This document shows, one piece after another, positions 16,846-25,391 of a stretch of 42,158 nt of DNA. The notes beneath the pieces are model-generated. The model ran no database searches and was not told where the DNA came from. It saw only the letters and a list, made by a program, of their open reading frames with translations. Where the stretch lies: the NCBI GenBank assembly GCA_031274995.1, contig JAISPJ010000042.1, positions 1-42,158 of the forward strand, written 5' to 3'. Source of the DNA: Azoarcus sp. GTDB taxonomy: Bacteria; Pseudomonadota; Gammaproteobacteria; Burkholderiales; Rhodocyclaceae. A program made the translations under genes and the position numbers. The stretch's first letter is position 1. Each line of letters opens with the position of its first letter.

Positions 16846-17706
16846 ATGCATATTGCGGTTTGTATCAAACAGGTTCCCGACAGTGCCCAGATTCGGGTAC
16901 ATCCGGTTACCAACACCATCATGCGCCAGGGAGTGCCGGCGATCATCAATCCCTTCGATCTTTACGCGCTGGAGGAAGCCTTGCGCCTGAAAGACCGTTT
17001 TGGCGCCCGCGTGACGGTGGTGACAATGGGGCCGTTGCAGGCCGAGGGGGCGATGAAAAGGGCGATTTCTTTCGGCGCCGACGAGGCGATTCTCGTTACC
17101 GACAAGATTTTTGCCGGTGCCGACACGCTGGCGACTTCCTACGCGCTGGCTGCCGCGTTACGCAGGCTGAATGAAATCGAGCCGATAGATATCGTGTTCA
17201 GCGGCAAGCAGACGATCGATGGCGATACTGCCCAGGTTGGGCCGGGATTGGCGATCCGCTTGGGGTTCCAGTTGCTTTCCTACGTTTCGAGCGTTGACCG
17301 GATCGATCCTGAAAAGCGTGAAATCGTCGTCCATCGCCGCGCAGAAGGTGGCGTGCAGGTACTTTCTTCGCGCCTGCCCTGCGTGATTACGGTGCTTGAA
17401 GGAACAAATGAAATGCGCTTTGCGACGATGCCGGATATGTTCCGCGCCGCGCGTTTTGAGGTAAAGAAGTGGGATCGTGACGCAGCGGGTATCGAAGATA
17501 TCAGGCAAGTCGGCCTGAAAGGCTCGCCGACAGTGGTCAACAAGGTTTATGCGCCACAGCCGAAAGCGGTGCGGGCCGAGTTCATTGTCGGAGAAACGCC
17601 CATGCAACAGGCGGATGCGCTGGTGACGAAGCTGTTTGCGGATTACCCGAAACTTGCCGTCGATCTTGCTGCGCATCTGGTATCAGAGGATGGAGCGTTC
17701 AAATGA
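16846..17706 (+). CDS. fixA: Electron transfer flavoprotein beta subunit FixA
   Basis: A protein of 286 residues from the ATG at 16846, which opens directly into the family start MHIAVCIKQVPDSAQIRVHP. A TTG 42 nt upstream is less likely. It contains VTMGPLQAEGAMKRAISFGA and the AMP/flavin-binding stretch SGKQTIDGDTAQVGP. With FixB it forms the bifurcating electron transfer flavoprotein that takes electrons from NADH and sends one path to low-potential ferredoxin or flavodoxin and the other to quinone through FixCX. Fix-type rather than ordinary EtfB is shown by the downstream fixB, fixC and fixX. Its stop overlaps the fixB start (ATGA). Confidence 0.95.
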   Translation: MHIAVCIKQVPDSAQIRVHPVTNTIMRQGVPAIINPFDLYALEEALRLKDRFGARVTVVTMGPLQAEGAMKRAISFGADEAILVTDKIFAGADTLATSYALAAALRRLNEIEPIDIVFSGKQTIDGDTAQVGPGLAIRLGFQLLSYVSSVDRIDPEKREIVVHRRAEGGVQVLSSRLPCVITVLEGTNEMRFATMPDMFRAARFEVKKWDRDAAGIEDIRQVGLKGSPTVVNKVYAPQPKAVRAEFIVGETPMQQADALVTKLFADYPKLAVDLAAHLVSEDGAFK

Positions 17707-18842
17707 GCGGCGCATTGGATACCCTGGCGGATGCAGCGGGCGGCGTGCTGCGCAAAAAAGGGCGGCGTGGCCAACTCGATGAGCGTTACGCTGCTTATAA
17801 AGATGTATGGGTGTTTGTTGAGCACGACCGGGGCGTATTACATCCGGTGTCGCTCGAACTGCTCGGCAAGGGGCGCGCGCTTGCCGATACGCTGGGCGTT
17901 GAACTCGCGGGTGTCGTTATCGGTCCGGCGGATGAGGCGACGCGGGGCTTTTGCTCCAAGGCGTTTCATTATGGCGCCGATCTTTGCTATTTCGTCGCCG
18001 ACGATATTCTCACGCATTATCGCAACCAGCCATACACGCACGCGCTGACCGGCCTTGTCAACACTTTTCAGCCGGAAGTATTGCTGCTCGGCGCGACGAC
18101 ACAGGGACGCGACCTTGCCGGCTCGGTGGCGACGACGCTCCTGACGGGATTGACTGCCGATTGTACGGGGCTGGAAATCGATCCCGAGGATCGTTCATTG
18201 TTGTCGTCGCGCCCAACCTTCGGTGGCAGTCTGATGTGCACCATCGTCAACCTCCATACCCGTCCTCAGATGGCGACAGCGCGGCCGCGTGTGTTTCCGG
18301 TTCCCGAACCCGATCTCTCGCGGCAGGGGCGCATCATTGAACACCCGCTGTCAATGGGCGAAGATGAAGTTGTAACCAAAGTGCTCGATTTCATACCGGA
18401 CAAACACACCGACAAGCCGCAGCTCGCTTTCGCCAACTATATCGTTTCGGGCGGGCGCGGCATGGGTTCGGCGGAAAATTTCGAACTCGTGTTCGATCTG
18501 GCGCGTGCTCTCGGGGCTGAAGTCGGAGCGTCACGCCCGGTGACACATGCCGGCTGGGTCGATGCGGAACGTCAGGTCGGCCAGTCGGGCAAGACCGTGC
18601 GTCCCAGGCTCTATATCGCCGCCGGAATTTCTGGTGCCGTGCAGCACCGTGTCGGCATGGAGGGCGCCGACGTGACCGTTGCCATCAACAACGACGCGAA
18701 TGCGCCGGTCTTCGGGTTTTCCAATTACGCGCTGGTCGGCAATGCGCTGGAACTGTTGCCGGCGCTGACGGCTTCGTTCAAAAAGCATTTGTCTGTGCTC
18801 ATGGACTTGCCGGGACAGGGTGCAGGAGAGAAAAAAGAATGA
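17703..18842 (+). CDS. fixB: Electron transfer flavoprotein alpha subunit FixB
   Basis: A protein of 379 residues. The N-terminal ETF domain begins with VWVFVEHDRGVLHPVSLELL. The C-terminal FAD domain carries the family signature SGGRGMGSAENFELVFDLAR, then VGQSGKTVRPRLYIAAGISG and the terminal NNDANAPVFG. It has about 35 extra residues before the ETF domain. These include KKGRRGQLDERY but no cysteine motif, so there is no ferredoxin insert as seen in some FixB relatives. It overlaps fixA and fixC by ATGA at both ends, indicating coupled translation in equal amounts. Confidence 0.95.
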   Translation: MSGALDTLADAAGGVLRKKGRRGQLDERYAAYKDVWVFVEHDRGVLHPVSLELLGKGRALADTLGVELAGVVIGPADEATRGFCSKAFHYGADLCYFVADDILTHYRNQPYTHALTGLVNTFQPEVLLLGATTQGRDLAGSVATTLLTGLTADCTGLEIDPEDRSLLSSRPTFGGSLMCTIVNLHTRPQMATARPRVFPVPEPDLSRQGRIIEHPLSMGEDEVVTKVLDFIPDKHTDKPQLAFANYIVSGGRGMGSAENFELVFDLARALGAEVGASRPVTHAGWVDAERQVGQSGKTVRPRLYIAAGISGAVQHRVGMEGADVTVAINNDANAPVFGFSNYALVGNALELLPALTASFKKHLSVLMDLPGQGAGEKKE

Positions 18843-20188
18843 CAGAAGAGCTGAAGACGGTGGAGAAAGTTGCCGCAAAGCTTCAGGCCGAGCGGTTTGA
18901 CGCTATCGTCGTCGGCGCGGGGCCGGCGGGCAATGCCGCCGCCTATACCTTGGCAAAGGCCGGACTGGCGGTGTTGCTGCTCGAACGCGGCGAATATCCC
19001 GGCTCGAAGAACGTGCAGGGCGCGATTTTGTATTCCGACGCGCTGGAAAAGATCATTCCCGATTTTCGAAGCTCGGCGCCGCTTGAACGCCACATCGTCG
19101 ATCAGCGTTTCTGGTTGCTGGACGAAAGAACATCGCTCACCAGCGTTCATTACCGTTCTGAAGAATTCAACAAACCGCCGTACAACCGCTACACGATCAT
19201 CCGCGCCCGTTTTGACAAATGGTTTTCGCAGAAAGTAGAGGAAGCCGGGGCATTGATGATCTGTGAAACGACCGTGACCGAACTTTTGCGTGATAGCGCG
19301 GGGCGCGTCATCGGGGTGCGCACCGAACGCGAAAACGGCGAGATTTACGCTGATGTCGTGGTGCTTGCCGATGGCGTCAACTCGCTCGTTCCAAGTCGTG
19401 CCGGTTTGCGCCCGGACATCAGGGCGCATGACATGGCGCTTGCGGTCAAGGAAGTGTTGTTCCTGCCCAGGGAAACGATCGAACAGCGTTTCAATATCAG
19501 CGGCAGCGAGGGCAGCGTCACCGAAATTGCCGGAGGCATCACGCACGGAATGCTCGGCACGGGCTTCATTTATACGAACAAGGATTCTTTGGCGATCGGC
19601 ATTGGCTGCATTCTGGAAGATATGAAAAAGCAGCGTGTCTCGCCTTACGGCCTGCTCGAAAGGATGAAGAATCATCCGATGGTAAAACCGCTGATCGCCG
19701 GCAGCGAGATGAAGGAATATTCCGCCCACATGATTCCCGAGGGCGGTTACAGGAGCCTGCCGCAACTCTACGGCGACGGCTGGGTAATCGTCGGCGATTC
19801 CGCGGGTTTCGTGAATTCCGTGCACCGGGAAGGTTCCAACCTGGCGATGACCTCCGGGCGTATTGCCGCCGAGACCATCGCCGGGCTGAAGGCGGCCGGC
19901 AAGCCGATGAGCGCCGCCAACCTCGCCGCGTACAAGGAAGCGCTCGACGCCAGTTTTGTCATGGCGGACATGAAGAAATATCAGGGTGTATCCGCTCTCC
20001 TCATCAACCATCCTCAGTATTTGAATTCCTATCCCGCATTCATCAGTGGTGCCATGCGTGACTTTCTGACCGTTGACGGGCAATCCAAAGCCTGGAAGCA
20101 GCGCAAGATTTTCCAGGAACTGCGGCAACGCCGTTCGCTTTGGGGAATTTTGGGAGATGCCTATAAGTTCTGGAGAACGTTCAAATGA
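18839..20188 (+). CDS. fixC: FixC flavoprotein-quinone oxidoreductase
   Basis: A protein of 449 residues of the ETF-quinone oxidoreductase family. The dinucleotide-binding motif VVGAGPAGNAAAYTLAKAG lies near residue 25, with ERGEYPGSKNVQGA after it. A late FAD-contact segment, VIVGDSAGFVNSVHREGSN, is also present. It passes the high-potential electron branch from FixAB to ubiquinone at the membrane, working with the FixX iron-sulfur protein. An N-terminal extension of about 18 charged residues precedes the flavin domain. Coupled to fixB and fixX by ATGA overlaps. Confidence 0.95.
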   Translation: MTEELKTVEKVAAKLQAERFDAIVVGAGPAGNAAAYTLAKAGLAVLLLERGEYPGSKNVQGAILYSDALEKIIPDFRSSAPLERHIVDQRFWLLDERTSLTSVHYRSEEFNKPPYNRYTIIRARFDKWFSQKVEEAGALMICETTVTELLRDSAGRVIGVRTERENGEIYADVVVLADGVNSLVPSRAGLRPDIRAHDMALAVKEVLFLPRETIEQRFNISGSEGSVTEIAGGITHGMLGTGFIYTNKDSLAIGIGCILEDMKKQRVSPYGLLERMKNHPMVKPLIAGSEMKEYSAHMIPEGGYRSLPQLYGDGWVIVGDSAGFVNSVHREGSNLAMTSGRIAAETIAGLKAAGKPMSAANLAAYKEALDASFVMADMKKYQGVSALLINHPQYLNSYPAFISGAMRDFLTVDGQSKAWKQRKIFQELRQRRSLWGILGDAYKFWRTFK

Positions 20189-20526
20189 TGAATGCCGAAA
20201 CGCCGGAAACGAAACGGGCGGATGTGGACGGCACAGTGCCGTTTCCCGAAGTCAACGTCGAAGAAAAACTGTTTCAGAACCGCTATCGCGTTGATGCCGG
20301 ACGCCCGCATATCCGTATCGTGGAAACCGTGGTTTGTGATGGTTGCAGCCTCAGACCCTGCCTCGTTTGCTGTCCCGCCGGATGCTGGCAGATCGAAAAC
20401 GGCAAGGTTGAAGTCGTAACCGACGGATGCCTCGAGTGCGGCACCTGCCGCATTGTCTGCGATCAGAAGAACGTGGATTGGAACTATCCACGCGGCGGGT
20501 TCGGTATCCTGTTCAAGTTTGGATAA
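20185..20526 (+). CDS. fixX: Ferredoxin-like protein FixX
   Basis: A protein of 113 residues, a little longer than the usual 95-100 because of an acidic N-terminal tail. The cysteine-rich part holds CSLRPCLVCCPAGCW and CLECGTCRIVC, giving ligands for a 4Fe-4S cluster and possibly a second one. It closes with NYPRGGFGILFKFG, the normal FixX end. It is the iron-sulfur partner of FixC. Two ATG codons stand in tandem at 20185 and 20188; the first overlaps the fixC stop. It converges on the efflux lipoprotein gene, with 32 nt between stops and no evident terminator. Confidence 0.94.
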   Translation: MMNAETPETKRADVDGTVPFPEVNVEEKLFQNRYRVDAGRPHIRIVETVVCDGCSLRPCLVCCPAGCWQIENGKVEVVTDGCLECGTCRIVCDQKNVDWNYPRGGFGILFKFG

Positions 20527-20558
20527 CGTGAATGGCGGGGATTGCGTTCGACACGTGT

Positions 20559-21947
20559 TCAGTCCGCCTGCCTCCACCCCCCGCCAAGCGCCTTGAAAAG
20601 GTTTACCGCGCCTGTGAGCCGCGCGAGCCGTAGCTGGGCGAGTTGATCCTGGACGGCGAAGCGCGTGCGTTGCGCGTCGAGTACGGACAGCAGGTCGTCC
20701 GCGCCCGTGCCGTAGCGCAATTCCGCGAGGCGTAGCCCGCGTTCGGCTTCGGCGAGGATTTGGGTCTGCGCCTCTTCCTGCCGGGCATCGCGGGCGGCAT
20801 TGGAGAGGGAAACTTCGACTTCCTGTAATGCGGAAAGAATGGTCTTGCGGTAGGTTTCCAGCAGCTCGCGTTCGCGCGAGCGGGCGGTCTCGACTTGGGC
20901 GCGTAGCCGTCCGCCATCGAAAATCGTTTGCAGGATCGCTGCCGAGAGTTGGACGACAGAGGCTGGATGCGCGAGCGAGAACAGTGCGTCTGTGGTCAGC
21001 CCCCCTCCGCCGGAGAGGGTGATGCGCGGGAAAAGTTCGGCGCGGGCGGCGCCGACGTTTGCCGCCGCCGCTGCCAATCTTGCCTCGGCACCGGCAATGT
21101 CGGGGCGGCGCAGCAGCAGTTCGGAAGGCAGTCCGGCATTGATCGCGGGAATCGCAAGTCCGGCAAGTGCGTCCAGTGATTCGTCGGAAGTGGGCGACGG
21201 GGCGCGGCCGCGCAGGATATCGAGCGCCATACGGGTTTGGCGCGCCTGGACTTCCAACGGATCGATCTGGGCGCGTTGGCTGAGAACGGTGGTTGTCTGG
21301 CGGGAGAGGTCGAGCGCAGAGGTTGCTCCGTTACGGTAACGGGCCTCGACGACCTTGAATACGCGCTCTGCGATGGCAAGGTTTTCTTGTGCGATTCTCA
21401 GCCGTTCCACACTGGCCAAGTGCTGAAACCAGGCTGTTGCCACGCTCGCGGCAAGCGACAGGCTCGCGCTTTCGTAGTCGTGGCGGCTGGCTGCCAGACT
21501 TGCTTTGCCGCTGGTAATGGAGGCGGAGACCCGGCCCCACAGATCGACTTCGTAGCTGGCAGCGAGGTTGAGGGCGGTGCTTTTCCTATCCACGGAGTTG
21601 CCGCTTGAACCGCCATCGTTGTAGCTCCTGCTGCTGTTGCCGGAGAGATTCAGGGTGGGGAAAAGCGAGGCGTTCGCCACACGCAGGGCAAGTTCCGCCT
21701 GGATGACCCGTTCGCCTTGGGCGCGCAGGTCGGGGTTGCCTTCGAGGGCTTCAGCGATGAGAGAGTCGAGACTGGAGGAACCGAAGCCACGCCACCAGTC
21801 GGCAGAGGGCATTGCCGCGTCGGTGGCGTGCACGGCTTCCAGCCATTGTTCCGACAGTGCAATGTCCGGGCGCATGGCGGGTTCCGTGAAAGAACAGGCC
21901 GCCACGAGGAACGCGGTACCGATGAGGGGGGCAGGGGTTTTCATCAT
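20559..21947 (-). CDS. Outer-membrane efflux lipoprotein (NodT/TolC family)
   Basis: A protein of 462 residues of the RND-type outer membrane factor lipoprotein family. The signal peptide ends in a lipobox, LVAACS, with Cys18 as the lipidated residue. The two-repeat TolC fold is shown by paired motifs such as NPDLRAQGERVIQAELALR, YEVDLWGRVSAS and the RRPDIAGAEARLAAA stretch. It should form the outer channel for the MacAB pump encoded just upstream: macB ends 8 nt before this start. The full set macA-macB-channel is on one strand and most likely one transcript. Confidence 0.93.
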   Translation of the reverse strand: MMKTPAPLIGTAFLVAACSFTEPAMRPDIALSEQWLEAVHATDAAMPSADWWRGFGSSSLDSLIAEALEGNPDLRAQGERVIQAELALRVANASLFPTLNLSGNSSRSYNDGGSSGNSVDRKSTALNLAASYEVDLWGRVSASITSGKASLAASRHDYESASLSLAASVATAWFQHLASVERLRIAQENLAIAERVFKVVEARYRNGATSALDLSRQTTTVLSQRAQIDPLEVQARQTRMALDILRGRAPSPTSDESLDALAGLAIPAINAGLPSELLLRRPDIAGAEARLAAAAANVGAARAELFPRITLSGGGGLTTDALFSLAHPASVVQLSAAILQTIFDGGRLRAQVETARSRERELLETYRKTILSALQEVEVSLSNAARDARQEEAQTQILAEAERGLRLAELRYGTGADDLLSVLDAQRTRFAVQDQLAQLRLARLTGAVNLFKALGGGWRQAD

Positions 21948-21955
21948 TGTGTTTC

Positions 21956-23908
21956 TTACTCCGAGGCCAACGCCACGACCGGATCGAGGCGGGCGGCCTT
22001 GCGCGCGGGCAGGTAGCCAAATATCAGCCCGGTTGCGAAGGCGCAGCTAAAAGCAAGCATGACCGGCAAGGCGGAATATTTGATGGATGTGCCAAAACTT
22101 TCGATGATCGCGGCGGCGGTTAGCCCCAGCACGACGCCGATCAGGCCGCCGAGCGCGGAGACCACGAGCGCCTCGATGAGAAATTGCTGGAGGATGTTGC
22201 GCATCCGCGCGCCGGTGGCCATGCGGATGCCGATTTCGCGCGTGCGCTCGGTGACGGAGACCAGCATGATATTCATGACTCCGATCCCCCCGACCAGCAG
22301 GGAGATTGCCGCTACCGCGCCGAGCAGGACGGTGAGCGTGTTTTGGGTTTCCGACACGGTGTCGATGATCGAGGCCATGTTGCTGATCTGAAAATCTTCA
22401 ACTCTGTGCCGCGCGAGCAGTAGCGCATGCACGGCTACTTGGGTTTCGTCGATGCGGGAGACATCGGTCACCGCGACGGTGGCGCTCCTCAGAAAACGTT
22501 GGCCGGAAACGCGCATGCTGCCCGTGGTGTAGGGGATGAACACCACGTCGTCCTGATCCTGCCCCCAACCTGTCGCGCCCTTGGCCGTCATTACGCCGAT
22601 GACCTGGAAAGGAATATTGTTGACCAGCACGAACTTCCCGACCGGGTCGGTCTCCGGGAAGAGGGCGTTTGCCACGGTTTGCCCGAGGACGGCGACGGCT
22701 GCGTATCGGTTCTCGTCTTCCGCGCTGAAAAAAGTGCCGTGCGCGACGTCCCACTTGCGGGCGTTGATGTAGTTCCAGGAGGTGGCGTTGGCGCTGGTGC
22801 GGTGGTCGATGTTGCCGGAGCGCAGGGTGACGGAGGAGCTTTGTTCCGGTACGGCGGCAAGGATGTTGTCCAGTTCGCTGATGGCTCTTACGTCTTCGAT
22901 GACCAGCGTGGCGGTGGTGTCCCGCCCGCGCTGGTTGGGTGCGCCGGGGCGCACCATGAGCAGGTTTGTGCCCATCGCGCTGATCTGGTCGACGACTTTT
23001 TGTTTTGCGCCGTCACCGATGGCCAGCATGGCGATGACCGAGGCGACGCCGATGACGATGCCAAGTAGTGTGAGCGCGGAACGGAAGACGTTTGCACGTA
23101 ACGCCCGTAAGGCTGTGCGGGTCGCTTCGGTGACATCCGCCATCGGGGAGCTGCGGTCGGTATGCGGGGAAAAGTCGGGTTCCGGGTCGCCGGGAGGGCA
23201 TGGGCCAGGGTCGCCGGTGATGCGTCCATCGCGGATTTCGATGACGCGCTTCGCCATTGCGGCGACTTCGTGCGAGTGGGTAATCAGGATGATGGTGTGG
23301 CCTTCGGCTGAAAGCTCGGAGAGCAGCTTCATCACTTCTTCGCCGCTTTTGCTGTCCAGCGCGCCGGTGGGTTCGTCGGCCAGAATGACTCTCCCGCCGT
23401 TCATCAGCGCACGGGCAATCGATACCCGTTGCTGTTGTCCGCCGGAGAGTTGTCCGGGCCGATAGGTAATGCGCTCGCCGAGGCCGAGGGTAGTGAGGAG
23501 TTTTTCCGCGCGCGCGTGGCGTTCGGCAGGCGGCATGCCGGAATAGATCGCCGGGACTTCCACGTTTTCCCGGGCGCTGCTGCCGCGCAGGAGGTTATAG
23601 CTCTGGAAGACGAAACCGAAGGTTTCCCGGCGCATCCGGGCCAGTTCATCGCGGTCGAAACCGGCCACGTCACGCCCCATGAAACGGTAGACGCCGGAAG
23701 TGGGGCGGTCGAGGCAGCCGAGAATGTTCATCAGCGTCGATTTGCCCGAACCTGACGCGCCGACGATGGCGACGAATTCACCGGGGTAAAGGGTCAGGTC
23801 GATACCGTGCAATACCCGGGTTCGGAGTTCCCCTTCACCGAAACTGCGCGTGATACCGGAGAGTTCGATCAGCGGGAGCGTACTTGCCTCCCGTCCGGGT
23901 GGATTCAT
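21956..23908 (-). CDS. macB: Macrolide-type ABC exporter ATPase/permease MacB
   Basis: A protein of 650 residues, the full MacB size. The N-terminal ATPase has Walker [10 protein letters not shown] at residues 50-58, the signature LSGGQQQR near 158 and Walker [15 protein letters not shown]. After a linker come a first membrane helix ([20 protein letters not shown]), a large periplasmic domain and three more helices near the C terminus, ending with [19 protein letters not shown]. MacB drives export of macrolides, peptides, heme precursors or lipopeptides from the periplasm; the actual substrate here is unknown. The start ATG overlaps the macA stop (ATGA). Confidence 0.95.
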   Translation of the reverse strand: MNPPGREASTLPLIELSGITRSFGEGELRTRVLHGIDLTLYPGEFVAIVGASGSGKSTLMNILGCLDRPTSGVYRFMGRDVAGFDRDELARMRRETFGFVFQSYNLLRGSSARENVEVPAIYSGMPPAERHARAEKLLTTLGLGERITYRPGQLSGGQQQRVSIARALMNGGRVILADEPTGALDSKSGEEVMKLLSELSAEGHTIILITHSHEVAAMAKRVIEIRDGRITGDPGPCPPGDPEPDFSPHTDRSSPMADVTEATRTALRALRANVFRSALTLLGIVIGVASVIAMLAIGDGAKQKVVDQISAMGTNLLMVRPGAPNQRGRDTTATLVIEDVRAISELDNILAAVPEQSSSVTLRSGNIDHRTSANATSWNYINARKWDVAHGTFFSAEDENRYAAVAVLGQTVANALFPETDPVGKFVLVNNIPFQVIGVMTAKGATGWGQDQDDVVFIPYTTGSMRVSGQRFLRSATVAVTDVSRIDETQVAVHALLLARHRVEDFQISNMASIIDTVSETQNTLTVLLGAVAAISLLVGGIGVMNIMLVSVTERTREIGIRMATGARMRNILQQFLIEALVVSALGGLIGVVLGLTAAAIIESFGTSIKYSALPVMLAFSCAFATGLIFGYLPARKAARLDPVVALASE

Positions 23909-25203
23909 AGACGCGGCCCGCCCATCATCCGGCGCGGGGCACCGCTGTTGCCTCCGCCACCTTGTTGAGCCTCGGGGCCTGTGAGGCCGGAAACCACCTT
24001 GTCGCCTTCAGCAAGGCCGCTCATGACCTGTGCGACGATGCGGTTGGTGACCCCGATTTCGATGGCGCGCTCGGCAATCTTTCCATTGGCTTCGAGTACC
24101 TTGACCGTGGCGTGCCGTGTGCGCGGCGAGCCATCGCCGTCACCGGACGGGGGTTTGGGACGCCGTGGTTCTGCGGCGGCCTGTTCGTCGTTGCGATTGC
24201 CTGCTCTCGGCACCCGGTTTTGCTGCAAGGCTCCCATCGGGATCTGGAGTGCGTCCTTTGCCTGCGCGACAACAAAAAATACCTGTGCCGTCATGTCGGT
24301 CATCAGGCGGGCGTCGGGGTTGGGAACGTCGAACAGCGCGTTGTAGAGCACCACGTTGTTGGTGGTGGTCGGCGTCGGCTCGATCTGATCGAGCGTGCCA
24401 TACCAGCGTTTGTTTTGCCCGCCGAGAGTCGTGAAGTACGCTTGCATACCGGTGCGAAGCCGTCCAACGTCGGCTTCCGAGACCTGCGTGCGTACAGTCA
24501 TTACGCTCAGGTCGGCTATTCGGAGGATGATCGGTGCCTGTTGATTGGTATTGAGCGTTTGCCCCTGTCTTGCGCCGATCGATACGACCGTACCCGCCAT
24601 GGGGGAGAGCACGCGCGCGTATTGCAGATTTGCCTCGTCCCCGCGCAGGCTGGATTCAGTCTGCTCGATTTGCGCGCGCAGGGCTTCCAACGAGGCTTCG
24701 GCAGATTTCAGCGAGGCTTCCGCCGTTTGCAGGCTTTCTTCCGCCGTGGCGTTTTCGGCCATCAGCGCCGTCTGGCGTTGAAACTGGATTCGTGCGAGGG
24801 CAAGCTGGGCTTCACGTTCCTTCAATTGCGCGCGCTGATTGCGCAGTTGGGCGCGTGAGGCATCCACGCGGGAGAGATAGACAGTCGAGTCGATTTCGGC
24901 CAGCAGGTTACCCTCTTGCACCTGGCTGCCTACCTTGACATGGATTTTTTGAAGTTGTCCTGAGACCTGTGCGCCGACATCAACGTACTCGCGTGGTTGC
25001 AGCGTGCCGGTGGCGGTGACGACATCTTCAATATCGCCACGCTGGACGGCGGTAAGCTGGTAATTGGCCGCCGGATCGCCGTTGCCGCGCAGCGTTGACG
25101 CGGCCAGCCAACCGCCGGTGCCCAGGGCGGCGACGCACAGCGCGATCAAAACGCGGCGCGGCCAGCGGCGGGTATGTTTGTTTGCACTGACAGGATATTT
25201 CAT
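23905..25203 (-). CDS. macA: Periplasmic adaptor MacA (membrane fusion protein)
   Basis: A protein of 432 residues. It has an N-terminal membrane anchor ([20 protein letters not shown]), then the lipoyl half-motif [20 protein letters not shown], a long alpha-hairpin rich in alanine, glutamine and glutamate, and beta-barrel segments including [18 protein letters not shown]. It links MacB to the outer membrane channel. The C terminus is unusual: glycine- and proline-rich with an inserted charged stretch ([19 protein letters not shown]) within the last 110 residues, ending [17 protein letters not shown]. The 188 nt upstream hold no gene. Confidence 0.94.
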   Translation of the reverse strand: MKYPVSANKHTRRWPRRVLIALCVAALGTGGWLAASTLRGNGDPAANYQLTAVQRGDIEDVVTATGTLQPREYVDVGAQVSGQLQKIHVKVGSQVQEGNLLAEIDSTVYLSRVDASRAQLRNQRAQLKEREAQLALARIQFQRQTALMAENATAEESLQTAEASLKSAEASLEALRAQIEQTESSLRGDEANLQYARVLSPMAGTVVSIGARQGQTLNTNQQAPIILRIADLSVMTVRTQVSEADVGRLRTGMQAYFTTLGGQNKRWYGTLDQIEPTPTTTNNVVLYNALFDVPNPDARLMTDMTAQVFFVVAQAKDALQIPMGALQQNRVPRAGNRNDEQAAAEPRRPKPPSGDGDGSPRTRHATVKVLEANGKIAERAIEIGVTNRIVAQVMSGLAEGDKVVSGLTGPEAQQGGGGNSGAPRRMMGGPRL

Positions 25204-25391
25204 GACTTAAACGCCAAAATTATTTCTGATTGAAGCATAAAAGAATGCATGGCATGAGTTGGTAGCGTTTTGTAGCAGGGCGCCTGGAGCAAAATGCCCA
25301 CCATGCCGCTGCGTCCGCATGGTGAATATAGAGGGAGGGGCGGGTGTTCCGGGTCTGGCTCCACGCTGCCTGGAGCGCACGATATGTTTTT

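Noticed and set aside
18725-20128. Minus-strand open frame of 467 codons opposite fixC
   Set aside because: It lies fully across fixC and the end of fixB, both firmly identified. Such antisense frames are usual in GC-rich DNA, and its translation has no family features.
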